NCBI GenBank assembly: GCA_025361585.1
Contig: JANYKK010000166.1
Coordinates: forward strand, 1 to 47,686
DNA: 47,686 nucleotides
From: Methylobacter sp.
GTDB taxonomy: Bacteria; Pseudomonadota; Gammaproteobacteria; Methylococcales; Methylomonadaceae
Direction: 5' to 3'
Numbering within the stretch: the stretch's first letter is position 1; every line of letters begins with the position of its first letter. The notes beneath the pieces were generated by a model. It ran no database searches, had not been told where the DNA came from, and worked only from the letters and a program-made list of their open reading frames with translations. Positions 24,830 to 32,942 of the stretch are shown here, one piece after another. A program made the position numbers and the translations under genes.

Positions 24830-25609
24830 TTAACGCCGTCTTTTTAACGCCCAATAAAAAATCAACGTCCCAAACGCGGCGGTCAGGTGCTTTAGCGAGT
24901 GTCCGCTGAGCAAGCCGAAAACGCTGTATAGTCCGGCATCGAACAGCTCCATCAGTTTCGATGCCGTATAAGCGCCGACGATGCCCCAAATATATCTGTC
25001 GTGATTCAACTTCGACTCAAACAGCCACAAGATCAGCGGTATCAGTAAAACCGGTAAAAACTGCACCAGCGCGTAAGGGCGTAAATCGCCGTGACCGGCC
25101 TGTTCCGTCAGATACCAGTAAATCACTGAAGCCGCGCCAAATAGCAGCAATGGGGCGAATAGCTTACCGGCCAGCCGGGCCGAAATATATTCCCCGACAA
25201 TGGCGCTGAACAACGCCATAAATGCAATCGTCATCGGCAGGCGATCCCAAAGCAGGGTCTGGTTGCCGGGCTGGTAATGGTAGTACATAGAACCGAAACC
25301 GGTTAAAAACACCCCGATAAAAAATGTCAAATACATCGGTCGCAATTCGGCCAATCCGCCGGTTGCCTGATGCAATGCGACCAGCCGCATGCCCATGACG
25401 CCGATAATCACGAACGGTATATTGGATAGCACGTTGAAAAAATTAGCGATGCCGAACATGCGGCGCTGGTCGGCGAACTGATGGTAGCCCGGCTGCTGGG
25501 CAATCGGATCGATGCTGAAAACTGCGATCATGACGACAACAATAATCGCCAGCATGACCTTCAGGCGGTTATCGGTAGGCATAAAAGTCATGGGATGAGT
25601 GGAAGCCAA
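24830..25609 (-). CDS. Ceramidase-like multi-pass membrane hydrolase (CREST superfamily)
   Basis: The 259-residue protein has about seven hydrophobic segments. It carries the conserved polar residues of the alkaline ceramidase/PAQR (CREST) superfamily: SNIPFVIIG in the second segment, GFGSMYYHYQPGNQTLLWDR with Ser, His and Asp, and HSLKHLTAA near the end. In that superfamily these residues bind a metal and hydrolyse lipid amides. The bacterial substrate is unknown. Three ATGs near the start (codons 1, 7 and 10) are possible. It is monocistronic and convergent with cysH across repeat copy A. Confidence 0.8.
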   Translation of the reverse strand: MASTHPMTFMPTDNRLKVMLAIIVVVMIAVFSIDPIAQQPGYHQFADQRRMFGIANFFNVLSNIPFVIIGVMGMRLVALHQATGGLAELRPMYLTFFIGVFLTGFGSMYYHYQPGNQTLLWDRLPMTIAFMALFSAIVGEYISARLAGKLFAPLLLFGAASVIYWYLTEQAGHGDLRPYALVQFLPVLLIPLILWLFESKLNHDRYIWGIVGAYTASKLMELFDAGLYSVFGLLSGHSLKHLTAAFGTLIFYWALKRRR

Positions 25610-25784
25610 AGATGCTTAATTTAATAGAACAGTTGCCGTCGTCTAAGTCCTATGGTTTTTAGTTATCCCGGTAGCCCGTTATTTTGGTATATTCTCAGGC
25701 AAGTCGTGTGGGTTGTCTAAAAGGACAGTTAACTTGCGCACCCGCAGGTAATTAATAACAAACTTACTTTAGGATGGAGATAGT

Positions 25785-25871
25785 ATGTCAGCAATATTTT
25801 ATGTTTTAACCGTTATTTATGTCATTTATGTCGTTTATACCGTCATAACGGATCAGAAAAAAGGTACGTAA
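25785..25871 (+). CDS. 28-residue single-span membrane peptide
   Basis: The ATG at 25785 follows GGATGGAGA, a strong ribosome site, by four bases. The 28 codons encode a short start, about 18 hydrophobic residues rich in Val, Ile and Tyr (IFYVLTVIYVIYVVYTVI) and a polar end DQKKGT. This is the layout of small inner-membrane subunits and regulators. I cannot link it to a known family. It stands alone in a gap between two minus-strand genes. Evidence is the ribosome site plus composition only. Confidence 0.55.
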   Translation: MSAIFYVLTVIYVIYVVYTVITDQKKGT

Positions 25872-25911
25872 TTTTCCTTGTTCACAAGCATCGCATTTCC
25901 TTTTTCCACAA

Positions 25912-26304
25912 TCAATACTCTTTCTGTTCCGGGCTTTCGGCCTTGAACAGCTCGGAGATAAGCTCGATTTCAGCCGCGAATTGAGGTATCACGGGGATTG
26001 TCCAGGCTTTGCCTGCGATGCGGGATAGTATGTTACTCAACCAGATCCGGTTCGATTGCGCTTGTTGAATGATTAATTGATACGATCCGTGATCGCTGAC
26101 AATGGCAAAATCTTCCAGCCAAACATCAATCGTTTCAACTTCACCGACAAGCTGTATTTGAACGTATGCTTTTCGTGTATCGAGGTCAAAACTAAAAGCT
26201 GTTAATTCTGCAATGCCCTTAAGTATTATATTTGCCACCCATATGATCATTATATTGGGTGTGCATTTTATGGCCATTTTTATTAAACCGGTTTTAAAGC
26301 TCAT
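25912..26304 (-). CDS. Hypothetical protein with N-terminal hydrophobic segment
   Basis: I do not recognise the family. The 130 residues begin with a moderately hydrophobic stretch (TPNIMIIWVANIILKGIAEL, about 15-34), followed by alternating strands (FSFDLDTRKAYVQIQLVGE, ETIDVWLEDFAIV) and helices, ending in a charged tail. Composition and codon use are normal for the region, so it looks real. It may sit on the inner face of the membrane. No operon partner is visible. Confidence 0.65.
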   Translation of the reverse strand: MSFKTGLIKMAIKCTPNIMIIWVANIILKGIAELTAFSFDLDTRKAYVQIQLVGEVETIDVWLEDFAIVSDHGSYQLIIQQAQSNRIWLSNILSRIAGKAWTIPVIPQFAAEIELISELFKAESPEQKEY

Positions 26305-26444
26305 TTTTATCCTTATATCAGTTAAGTTTTAATTTTTAATCGTTCTTTGCTTTGGTCGTTAAGCACAAAACGACAAATGCTACCAAACTCCACGGCTTAA
26401 TCCTATTTTGTTAGCAAAATTCGTTAGAGTCGCGTGGTGCGTTC

Positions 26445-27089
26445 TTAGTTCTTCATCATCCCCAAAACCATCGCAATATGCGCGAGTTCGGCGACGCTTG
26501 ATACTTTAAGTTTGCTTCTGATTTGCGTGCCGTAGTTGGCGACGGTTTTATAGCCCAGGCACAGTTCCTCGGCGATTTTGTGGGCGGTCAGTCCTTTTGC
26601 CAGCAGCAAAAATACGTCGAATTCCCTGGCAGACAGGCTGTCTACAATGGTTTGGTAATCGGTCTCGCTGTTTGGCATGGGCAGGTTTTTCATCAAGCCC
26701 TGTTCGATATAAATCTCGCCTAGCGCTATTTTCTGTATTGCGGTGACCAGGATTTCAGGGGCGCTGTTTTTGGTGATGTAGCCTTTCGCACCGGCCTTCA
26801 TGGCCCTATCGACGTAAACCATTTCGTCGTGAACGCTAAATACCAGTATCTTGGCGCTGCTGTCGCGGTTGCAGATACGGCGGATGCTTTCCAGTCCGCC
26901 GATGCCGGGCATGGATAAATCCAGCACCATCACATCCGGTTGTTGTTCCAGATACAGCTGGCAGGCCGCCTCGCCCCGGTCGGCTTCGGCGATGACGTCA
27001 ATATCGGCTTCGGTCGACAGCAACATCCTGAAGCCAGCTCGTACCACGGCATGGTCGTCAACCAGGATGACTTTGATCTTGTCTTTCAT
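26445..27089 (-). CDS. NarL/FixJ-type response regulator
   Basis: This 214-residue regulator has a receiver domain (VILVDDHAVVRAGFRML; phosphoacceptor Asp in VMVLDLSMPG near 57; Lys in GAKGYITKNS) and a LuxR-type helix-turn-helix (LSAREFDVFLLLAKGLTAHKIAEELCLGYKTVANYGTQIRSKL). Its ATG overlaps the end of the histidine kinase gene by four bases, so the pair is translationally coupled and the kinase is surely its partner. Target genes are unknown. Confidence 0.94.
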   Translation of the reverse strand: MKDKIKVILVDDHAVVRAGFRMLLSTEADIDVIAEADRGEAACQLYLEQQPDVMVLDLSMPGIGGLESIRRICNRDSSAKILVFSVHDEMVYVDRAMKAGAKGYITKNSAPEILVTAIQKIALGEIYIEQGLMKNLPMPNSETDYQTIVDSLSAREFDVFLLLAKGLTAHKIAEELCLGYKTVANYGTQIRSKLKVSSVAELAHIAMVLGMMKN

Positions 27090-28405
27090 GGCAACGGAAT
27101 GGTTGCGATGATGCTCATGCCTTGTTGCGGCTGAGTTTGTATCGTGAACTCGCCGCCCAGGCTGTTGATTCTTTCCTTCATGCCCAACAAGCCGAAGCCG
27201 GTTTTAACCTGGTCGACTGCGCAGCCTAGGCCGTCGTCGGTCACCTGTAGCCGCAGCGCCTTTTGATGGTCTATTTCCAGGCTGATCGTAGCTTGGCTGG
27301 CCTGCGCATGACGGACAATATTGGTCAGGCATTCCTGCACGATCCTGAATATCTGGATGGTAATGTTTTGCTCCAGGCTATCCACTTCGTCAGGGCAGTC
27401 GATAGTGAGTTTCAGCTCGGGGTTCCTGAGCGACCAATGGTTTAACAGGTCTTCCATCGTGGCTTTTAGCCCCAGTTCGGTTAACACCAGCGGGTGCAGC
27501 TGGTGCATCATCGAGCGCACCACGGTCATTAAATGATCGCAGATGTCGATGATGGCATCAGTAGGTCTCGTTCCCATAGCTCCGGCTTGGGAACGCCCGG
27601 CTGTCACCGCCATGACTTTAATCGCGGTCAGCGACTGCCCCAGTTCATCATGCAGCTCCTGCGACAGCCGTTGCCGTTCTTCTTCCTGTATCGCCAGCGT
27701 ATGTTGGGTTAACGCCCGGTTTTCCTGTTGGCTGGCATTGAGTTCGCCGGTCATGTGATTGATGGCCTTGGCGATGCTGTCATATTCCTGGATCGAAAAA
27801 TCGGGCAGTTTTTGCCGGTACTGTCCGGTTTCAATGACTTTCAGCGCATCGACGATGACGGCAATGGATTTGAGTGCTTTGTTGAAAGCCAGGTTGACGG
27901 CCAGGAAGGTAAACAGGGTTAAGAGAAAAATCGAGCTGAAAAAGCCGAGGCTTTCTTGCCAAACTTCGGTGATCTCGTCCAACGGGTTGGCCTGAATAAG
28001 CAGGGTGATTTGCTCGCCGGTGAAGCGGGTGATTTGATGCTCCACCTTTGGGTAGTCAGCGCCAACCAGATTGATAAACCATTGCGGCGGCTGTTCGTCA
28101 TTATTGGTTTGCGGGTTTTTATGGGCAAAGCCGATGGTGCGCCCCGAAGGTTCTTTCAGTTGAATGCTCAAGTGCCGGGTTTGGTTCAGCGAATTAAACA
28201 TCGGCAGCCACTCGGTTTCATTAAACGGCGTTTGCGAGGCTTGCGAAAAACCGAAAGTGATCAGCTGCACGGCCAGATTGATCGATGAATCGATCTCTTT
28301 GTTCACCGCATCGCGTGCCTGCCAGATCGCTATCGAGCTGCCCAGCAGCAGAATACACAGGGAGGAGAACAGTATTCTTAGGTTGATTTGGTAGCGTAAG
28401 CTCAT
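27086..28405 (-). CDS. NarX/MoxY-like sensor histidine kinase with repeat-derived insert
   Basis: The product is about 440 residues. A transmembrane segment near 10-30, a periplasmic region of about 130 residues and a second segment near 163-185 lead to a HAMP-like linker. A HisKA_3 domain follows (phospho-His in RLSQELHDELGQSLTAIK), then a HATPase domain (VQECLTNIVRHAQAS, DDGLGC, GFGLLGMKERI). The N-terminal part resembles the sensor region of LapD/MoxY proteins, from memory only. Between the two helices of the His-carrying domain, residues GRSQAGAMGTRP come from a palindromic repeat. Starts at 28405 and 28441 are both possible and neither has a good ribosome site. Confidence 0.88.
   Translation of the reverse strand: MSLRYQINLRILFSSLCILLLGSSIAIWQARDAVNKEIDSSINLAVQLITFGFSQASQTPFNETEWLPMFNSLNQTRHLSIQLKEPSGRTIGFAHKNPQTNNDEQPPQWFINLVGADYPKVEHQITRFTGEQITLLIQANPLDEITEVWQESLGFFSSIFLLTLFTFLAVNLAFNKALKSIAVIVDALKVIETGQYRQKLPDFSIQEYDSIAKAINHMTGELNASQQENRALTQHTLAIQEEERQRLSQELHDELGQSLTAIKVMAVTAGRSQAGAMGTRPTDAIIDICDHLMTVVRSMMHQLHPLVLTELGLKATMEDLLNHWSLRNPELKLTIDCPDEVDSLEQNITIQIFRIVQECLTNIVRHAQASQATISLEIDHQKALRLQVTDDGLGCAVDQVKTGFGLLGMKERINSLGGEFTIQTQPQQGMSIIATIPLP
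27569..27595. repeat. CGTTCCCA...TGGGAACG palindrome inside the kinase gene
   Basis: CGTTCCCA-T-AGC pairs with GCTTGGGAACG around a TCCG loop (11 pairs, one bulge). This form is a familiar dispersed repeat in bacterial genomes. It is read in frame here. Confidence 0.75.
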
Positions 28406-28524
28406 AGGAGGAACATTTCGGCAAAGTGCGATATTATTCATTCATAAAGGTTTATTCGCTATAGGAAAAAATCTTTTTTTACGGTTAGGCTGTTTTTGAC
28501 TTCGTTGTCATACAGGTTTTTCTG

Positions 28525-28765
28525 ATTAGCGAGGAACTTCAGCTAGCAACGTCATGCCGGCAGGGACAGATATTTGCTCCTGCAATATCTGCATTCCCCA
28601 CATCCCTGTGGGTTATGCCGGTATCCAGTGCCATGGATGGTAACTTGGCAACGATGCAAGCGCTTGATCGAGGCGTGTTTGCCAATTAGCAGCTTCACAT
28701 CCATGTGGCTGGATTCTGGCATCCCTGCCAGAATGACGGTGTTCCGCAGATACTTGTGTATAACG
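28525..28765. repeat. MITE-like repeat, copy B (before ggt), with nested element
   Basis: It shares CGTCAT...GCCGGTATCCAG, CCATGGATGG and the block 28696-28739 with copies A and C; the ends are less well kept. A ~51-base double hairpin (about 28563-28613) sits in the centre of its left palindrome. Hexaloop hairpins lie at 28597-28612, 28696-28707 and 28714-28733 (minus) and 28629-28642 (plus). Confidence 0.75.
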
Positions 28766-28872
28766 ACGAGCGTAGCATATGGGGACGAAGTGAGCTTCAT
28801 CATACGCATCAATCCGACGCGTTCCCGCAAATGTGGTTTAATTACGCAAATTAAATTTGCCCAGAGAAAGAG

Positions 28873-30546
28873 ATGTTAAAGAAATATAGCGCGGCGCTGC
28901 TGTTCACGTTGGTTTTCGGGATCGCGCAGGTTTATGCCGATGGGACTAAGGCCGCGATTGCCAGCGCCCATCCTTTGGCGACGGCGGCCGGTTTTGAAAT
29001 CATGGACAAAGGCGGCAATGTGTTCGATGCGACCGTGGCGGTTAGCGCAACATTGGCGGTTGTCGAACCCTCGGGTTCCGGGCTGGGCGGTGGCGGTTAC
29101 TGGCTGCTGCACCGGGAGCAGGACGGTTTTGAAACGATGATCGACGGGCGCGAGAAAGCGCCGTTAGCGGCTCATCAGGCGATGTTTCTGGATAAGTCGG
29201 GCAAAGTGATCCCCCGATTATCGCTTGATGGCGCGTTGGCTGCGGCCATCCCCGGACTGCCTGCGGCGCTGGCGCATCTGTCGGAAAAATACGGACGCTT
29301 GCCGCTGGCGGAAAGCCTGCAACCTGCGATCAGGGCGGCGGAGACAGGTTTTGCCATTGGCGAAAAATACCGGAAGCTGCTTAAGTTCAGGGCTGAGCTG
29401 ATAAAAAAGCACCCATCGACGGCACAGATATTCCTAAGCGGGGGCAAGATCCCCGAGAATTACTCAATACTCCGGCAGCCGGATTTGGCCGATACCTTAA
29501 AGCAATTGGCAGGCTCAGGCCGGGATGGATTCTACGGCGGCGAGATAGCCGACAAGCTGGTGGCAGGCGTCAACAAGGCGGGCGGCATCTGGACCAAGCA
29601 GGATCTGGCGGATTATCAGGTTGTTGAGCGGGAGCCGGTAACAGGCAATTACCGCGGCATAAAAATCACCAGCGCCGCGCCGTCGTCCTCCGGCGGCATC
29701 GTATTGATCGAAGCGCTGAATATTCTGTCTGGCTATGATCTGAAACAGGCCGATGAACTGACCCGAAAGCATCTGATTACCGAAGCTCTGCGCCGTGCTT
29801 ATCACGACCGGGCTTTATATATGGGCGATTCGGATTTTATCGGGATGCCGGTTAAGCGGTTGTTGAATGAAGATTACGCGGCCGGATTGCGCAGCAGTCT
29901 GCGCCCGGACAAGGCGCTTCCCAGCGCGATGTTGTCGGGCGAAATCGGGCCGCAGCCCGAGGGCGTCAACACCACGCATTTTTCGATTATTGACGAACAG
30001 GGCAACCGGGTTGCCGCAACGCTAAGCGTCAATTTTCCGTTTGGTGCGGGCTTGGTGGCGGATGGAACCGGTGTGCTGCTGAACGATCAAATGGATGATT
30101 TTGCCAGCCTGCCGGGCGCGATGAACGGCTACGGGTTGGTAGGCGGCATCGCCAATGCAATCGCGCCGGGCAAGCGCATGTTGTCCAGCATGACGCCCAC
30201 TTTCCTTGACGACGGCAAAAACGTTGCGGTATTGGGAACGCCCGGCGGCAGCCGGATCACGTCGATGGTGCTGCTGGCCGCGCTGGATTTTGCCCAAGGC
30301 CACGGGCCGGATTCATGGGTGCAAGTGCCGCGTTTCTATCATCAGTTTATGCCCGATGTGTTGGAATATGAAAAAGGCGCGCTGACTGCGGATGAGCTTA
30401 CCGGTCTTGCCGCAATGGGACATCAGCTGAAAGAGGCGCGTTACAATTATGGCGATATGCAGGCGGTGCAGTGGGATAAAACCACCCATCAATTGTTTGC
30501 GGCCAGTGATCGGCGTGGCGAGGGCAGGGCTGTTGTTGGGCAATAG
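28873..30546 (+). CDS. ggt: Gamma-glutamyltransferase (glutathione hydrolase) precursor
   Basis: Ggt cleaves the gamma-glutamyl bond of glutathione in the periplasm and splits itself into two subunits. The 557-residue precursor has a signal peptide (KYSAALLFTLVFGIAQVYA), then AAIASAHPLATAAGFEIMDKGGN and SGLGGGGY. The self-cleavage site precedes Thr367 in VNTTHFSIIDEQGN, the catalytic Thr of the small subunit. PGKRMLSSMTPT and GTPGGSRI near the C-terminus bind the glutamyl group. The residues needed for maturation are present. The start follows AGAGAAAGAG closely. It is preceded by repeat copy B and divergent from the two-component genes. Confidence 0.95.
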   Translation: MLKKYSAALLFTLVFGIAQVYADGTKAAIASAHPLATAAGFEIMDKGGNVFDATVAVSATLAVVEPSGSGLGGGGYWLLHREQDGFETMIDGREKAPLAAHQAMFLDKSGKVIPRLSLDGALAAAIPGLPAALAHLSEKYGRLPLAESLQPAIRAAETGFAIGEKYRKLLKFRAELIKKHPSTAQIFLSGGKIPENYSILRQPDLADTLKQLAGSGRDGFYGGEIADKLVAGVNKAGGIWTKQDLADYQVVEREPVTGNYRGIKITSAAPSSSGGIVLIEALNILSGYDLKQADELTRKHLITEALRRAYHDRALYMGDSDFIGMPVKRLLNEDYAAGLRSSLRPDKALPSAMLSGEIGPQPEGVNTTHFSIIDEQGNRVAATLSVNFPFGAGLVADGTGVLLNDQMDDFASLPGAMNGYGLVGGIANAIAPGKRMLSSMTPTFLDDGKNVAVLGTPGGSRITSMVLLAALDFAQGHGPDSWVQVPRFYHQFMPDVLEYEKGALTADELTGLAAMGHQLKEARYNYGDMQAVQWDKTTHQLFAASDRRGEGRAVVGQ

Positions 30547-30656
30547 GTTACTTAGTCTGGGTGGGCGATTGAAGTCGCCCCCCCCCACAGCAGCAGTCAT
30601 TTTGTTTGATCGTTAAGATAATGGCAGCGATGTGCCATGTAGTAATTAGAAAAGTC

Positions 30657-30682
30657 GTAGGGGCGACCGGCAGGTCGCCCTT
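30657..30682. repeat. GTAGGGGCGACC palindromic repeat, intergenic copy
   Basis: Its sequence is the fmt copy with one change (GGCAGG for GGCCGG). It lies 40 bases before the phosphopantetheinyl transferase start. A related hairpin GGGCGA-N6-TCGCCC followed by a C9 run is just upstream (about 30564-30590). Confidence 0.8.
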
Positions 30683-30721
30683 GTGATGTAGGCCAAATGC
30701 CCAATCCAGTAGGATTATGAG

Positions 30722-31414
30722 TTGAATACCGACACTATCCAAATATGGCACGGCACGATTGCCGCCGAGGACGCCGATTACCCAAACTACTGGCGCGTTC
30801 TCGATGCCGACGAGCAAGCCCGTGCCGGAAAATTTAAAAACGATGTGCTGCGCAATCGCTACGTCGAAGCGCATGGACGATTAAGGAAAGTATTGGCGCG
30901 GATACTCAACGAACCGCCGGAAAAGATCAACATAAAAACCGCTGAACATGGCAAGCCCTATCTCGCCGATGTGCCTGAGCTGGCGTTCAATCTGTCCCAT
31001 TCCGCAAATGCCATGGTGATCGCCATAGGTCGAAACTGTCGGTTGGGTGTGGATATTGAGTTTTGTAAACCGAGAATCAGCTTTGCCGGGCTGGTTGACA
31101 AATGTTTTGCCGATGAAGAAATCGCCTATTGGAACAGGCTGCCTGAGGCACAACAAATACTTGAGTTTTATCGCTACTGGACGCGCAAAGAAGCCTTCGT
31201 TAAAGCCACAGGACACGGTATCAGTTTAGGCTTGAATCTTTGTGTTGTTAATCCTGAAAATCCGACTGAATTTTTAAGGGTTCCAGCTGAGTGCGGCCAA
31301 GCTTCAATCTGGCACGTACAGGATTTAGAGTTAGGGCAGGGCGTTTGCAGTGCAGTAGTGGCGGACAAGGATATCGTTGGGGTTAGTCTTATGGCTTTGG
31401 AATCATGGGCTTGA
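30722..31414 (+). CDS. Sfp-type 4'-phosphopantetheinyl transferase
   Basis: The enzyme moves phosphopantetheine from CoA to a serine of carrier proteins. The 230-residue size and the motifs FNLSHSANAMVIAIG, LGVDIE (metal Asp and Glu) and YWTRKEAFVKATGHGI (Glu and Lys of the active site) place it in the Sfp/HetI group, which serves polyketide, peptide or fatty-acid-like synthases. No such synthase is in the window, so its partner is elsewhere. The start is a TTG at 30722 with AGGAT about seven bases upstream. The earlier ATG at 30718 is followed at once by a stop. Confidence 0.92.
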   Translation: MNTDTIQIWHGTIAAEDADYPNYWRVLDADEQARAGKFKNDVLRNRYVEAHGRLRKVLARILNEPPEKINIKTAEHGKPYLADVPELAFNLSHSANAMVIAIGRNCRLGVDIEFCKPRISFAGLVDKCFADEEIAYWNRLPEAQQILEFYRYWTRKEAFVKATGHGISLGLNLCVVNPENPTEFLRVPAECGQASIWHVQDLELGQGVCSAVVADKDIVGVSLMALESWA

Positions 31415-31576
31415 AATATCTGGAATCTTTGTATTAGAGCAGGCAAACAGTTTTCTCGTTTAACCTGCCTCTAAATTGCGACGTGGTAAAACCACTTCAA
31501 TCCCTCATTGCGCCTTATGCCCTCTTTAATTCTGCAAAGAATGGGCTACTCCTGTTGTTAATTCAGCGAACAGGAA

Positions 31577-32815
31577 ATGAAGAAAGCCCATCGCAACAAT
31601 TCGCCATTGGCGCTGATGTTTCTCGATCTTGACGAATTCAAGGCTGTCAATGATACGCTGGGGCATGATATGGGCGATGTTTTGCCTAAGGAGGTTACGC
31701 AACGGATATGTGCTTGCGTGCGTGAAGCCGACACCGTGGCGCGTTTGGGAGGGGACGAGTTTACCGTTATATTGGCCGATCTGGACGAGCGGTACCAAAA
31801 CGTTGAACTGGTTGCCGAGGCTATTTTGCGCAAACTCGTCGAACCTTTCTCTTTGGCTGATAACGTTGTTCATATATCAGCCAGCATCGGCATTACCTTT
31901 TACCCCGAGGATGCCGTCACTTTTGACGAATTGCTGAAAAATGCCGATCAAGCGATGTATGCCGCTAAAGATCAAGGCCGTAACCGTTACCATTATTTCA
32001 CCCCTGTCATGCAGGAGGCTGTTCAGAAACGGATGCGGATCGCCAATGATTTGCGCGTGGCATTGGCCGACAACCAGTTCCAGTTGTATTATCAGCCTAT
32101 CGTGGAGCTGGCAACCGGCGCTATCCGTAAGGCGGAAGCGCTGATCCGCTGGCAGCACCCGGAATATGGCCTTATCAGCCCGGCGGCCTTTATTCCGATC
32201 GCCGAAGAAACCGGCATGATCGTCGAAATCGGCGACTGGGTATTTCGGACGGCAGTTAATCGGGTCGCGCACTGGCGTGCGGCGTATTGCGCCGATTTTC
32301 AAGTCAGCATCAATAAATCCCCCGTGCAATTTGCAGGCAGGGGCGTGTCGCATGACATCTGGCTGAACCAGCTCACTGAATTGGGGTTGCCTGGGGAGAG
32401 CGTCGTTATAGAAATTACCGAGGGTTTATTGCTGGACGCCAGCAACTCCACGAAAGACAAACTGTTGATTTTTCGCGATGCGGGCATACAAGTGGCCATT
32501 GATGATTTCGGTACCGGCTATTCGTGCCTGACTTATCTGCAAAAACTCGACATCGATTACCTCAAGATTGACCAGGCATTTGTTTTCAATTTGACGCCCG
32601 CTTCTAAAAACATGGCGCTATGCACGGCCATTATCGTTATGGCGCACGAACTCGGACTGAAAGTTATTGCAGAAGGGATAGAAACAAATGAGCAGTACGA
32701 ATTATTGGCCGCTGCAGGCTGCGATTATGGACAAGGATATTTTTACTCCAGGCCAGTAGCGACTGAAGAGTTTGAGGAACTGTTGAAAGGCGCCCATCCC
32801 AAGTTTGCCCTCTGA
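31577..32815 (+). CDS. GGDEF-EAL cyclic di-GMP protein, 5' truncated
   Basis: The GGDEF domain (MFLDLDEFKAVNDTLGHDMG; RLGGDEFTVIL) and a complete EAL phosphodiesterase domain follow one another. The EAL domain has its Glu in EALIRW, Asn in SINKSP, Glu in VIEITEG, IDDFGTGYS, Lys in YLKID, AEGIET and GQGYFYSRP. The protein begins only about ten residues before the first GGDEF strand, so the usual DxLTGLPNR segment and any sensor domain are missing. A stop codon stands in frame at 31559-31561. Upstream codons in another frame may be a decayed remnant. It is either a pseudogene or a trimmed EAL enzyme. Confidence 0.8.
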   Translation: MKKAHRNNSPLALMFLDLDEFKAVNDTLGHDMGDVLPKEVTQRICACVREADTVARLGGDEFTVILADLDERYQNVELVAEAILRKLVEPFSLADNVVHISASIGITFYPEDAVTFDELLKNADQAMYAAKDQGRNRYHYFTPVMQEAVQKRMRIANDLRVALADNQFQLYYQPIVELATGAIRKAEALIRWQHPEYGLISPAAFIPIAEETGMIVEIGDWVFRTAVNRVAHWRAAYCADFQVSINKSPVQFAGRGVSHDIWLNQLTELGLPGESVVIEITEGLLLDASNSTKDKLLIFRDAGIQVAIDDFGTGYSCLTYLQKLDIDYLKIDQAFVFNLTPASKNMALCTAIIVMAHELGLKVIAEGIETNEQYELLAAAGCDYGQGYFYSRPVATEEFEELLKGAHPKFAL

Positions 32816-32893
32816 TCTGTCAACATTGCCGCCCTCAATACCTGCTTGATATAGCGGTGTTGCCATGATGGCAGGCAATGCTTTCCCGCATTT

Positions 32894-32921
32894 GGAGGCG
32901 CTTGATGATTCAAGCGTCTCC
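32894..32921. terminator. Hairpin between convergent genes
   Basis: GGAGGCGCTTGA pairs with TCAAGCGTCTCC (one G-T) around TGAT. It could end transcripts from both sides, though no long T run follows. Confidence 0.55.
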
Positions 32922-32942
32922 ATCCACTTTTATCGGATAAGG

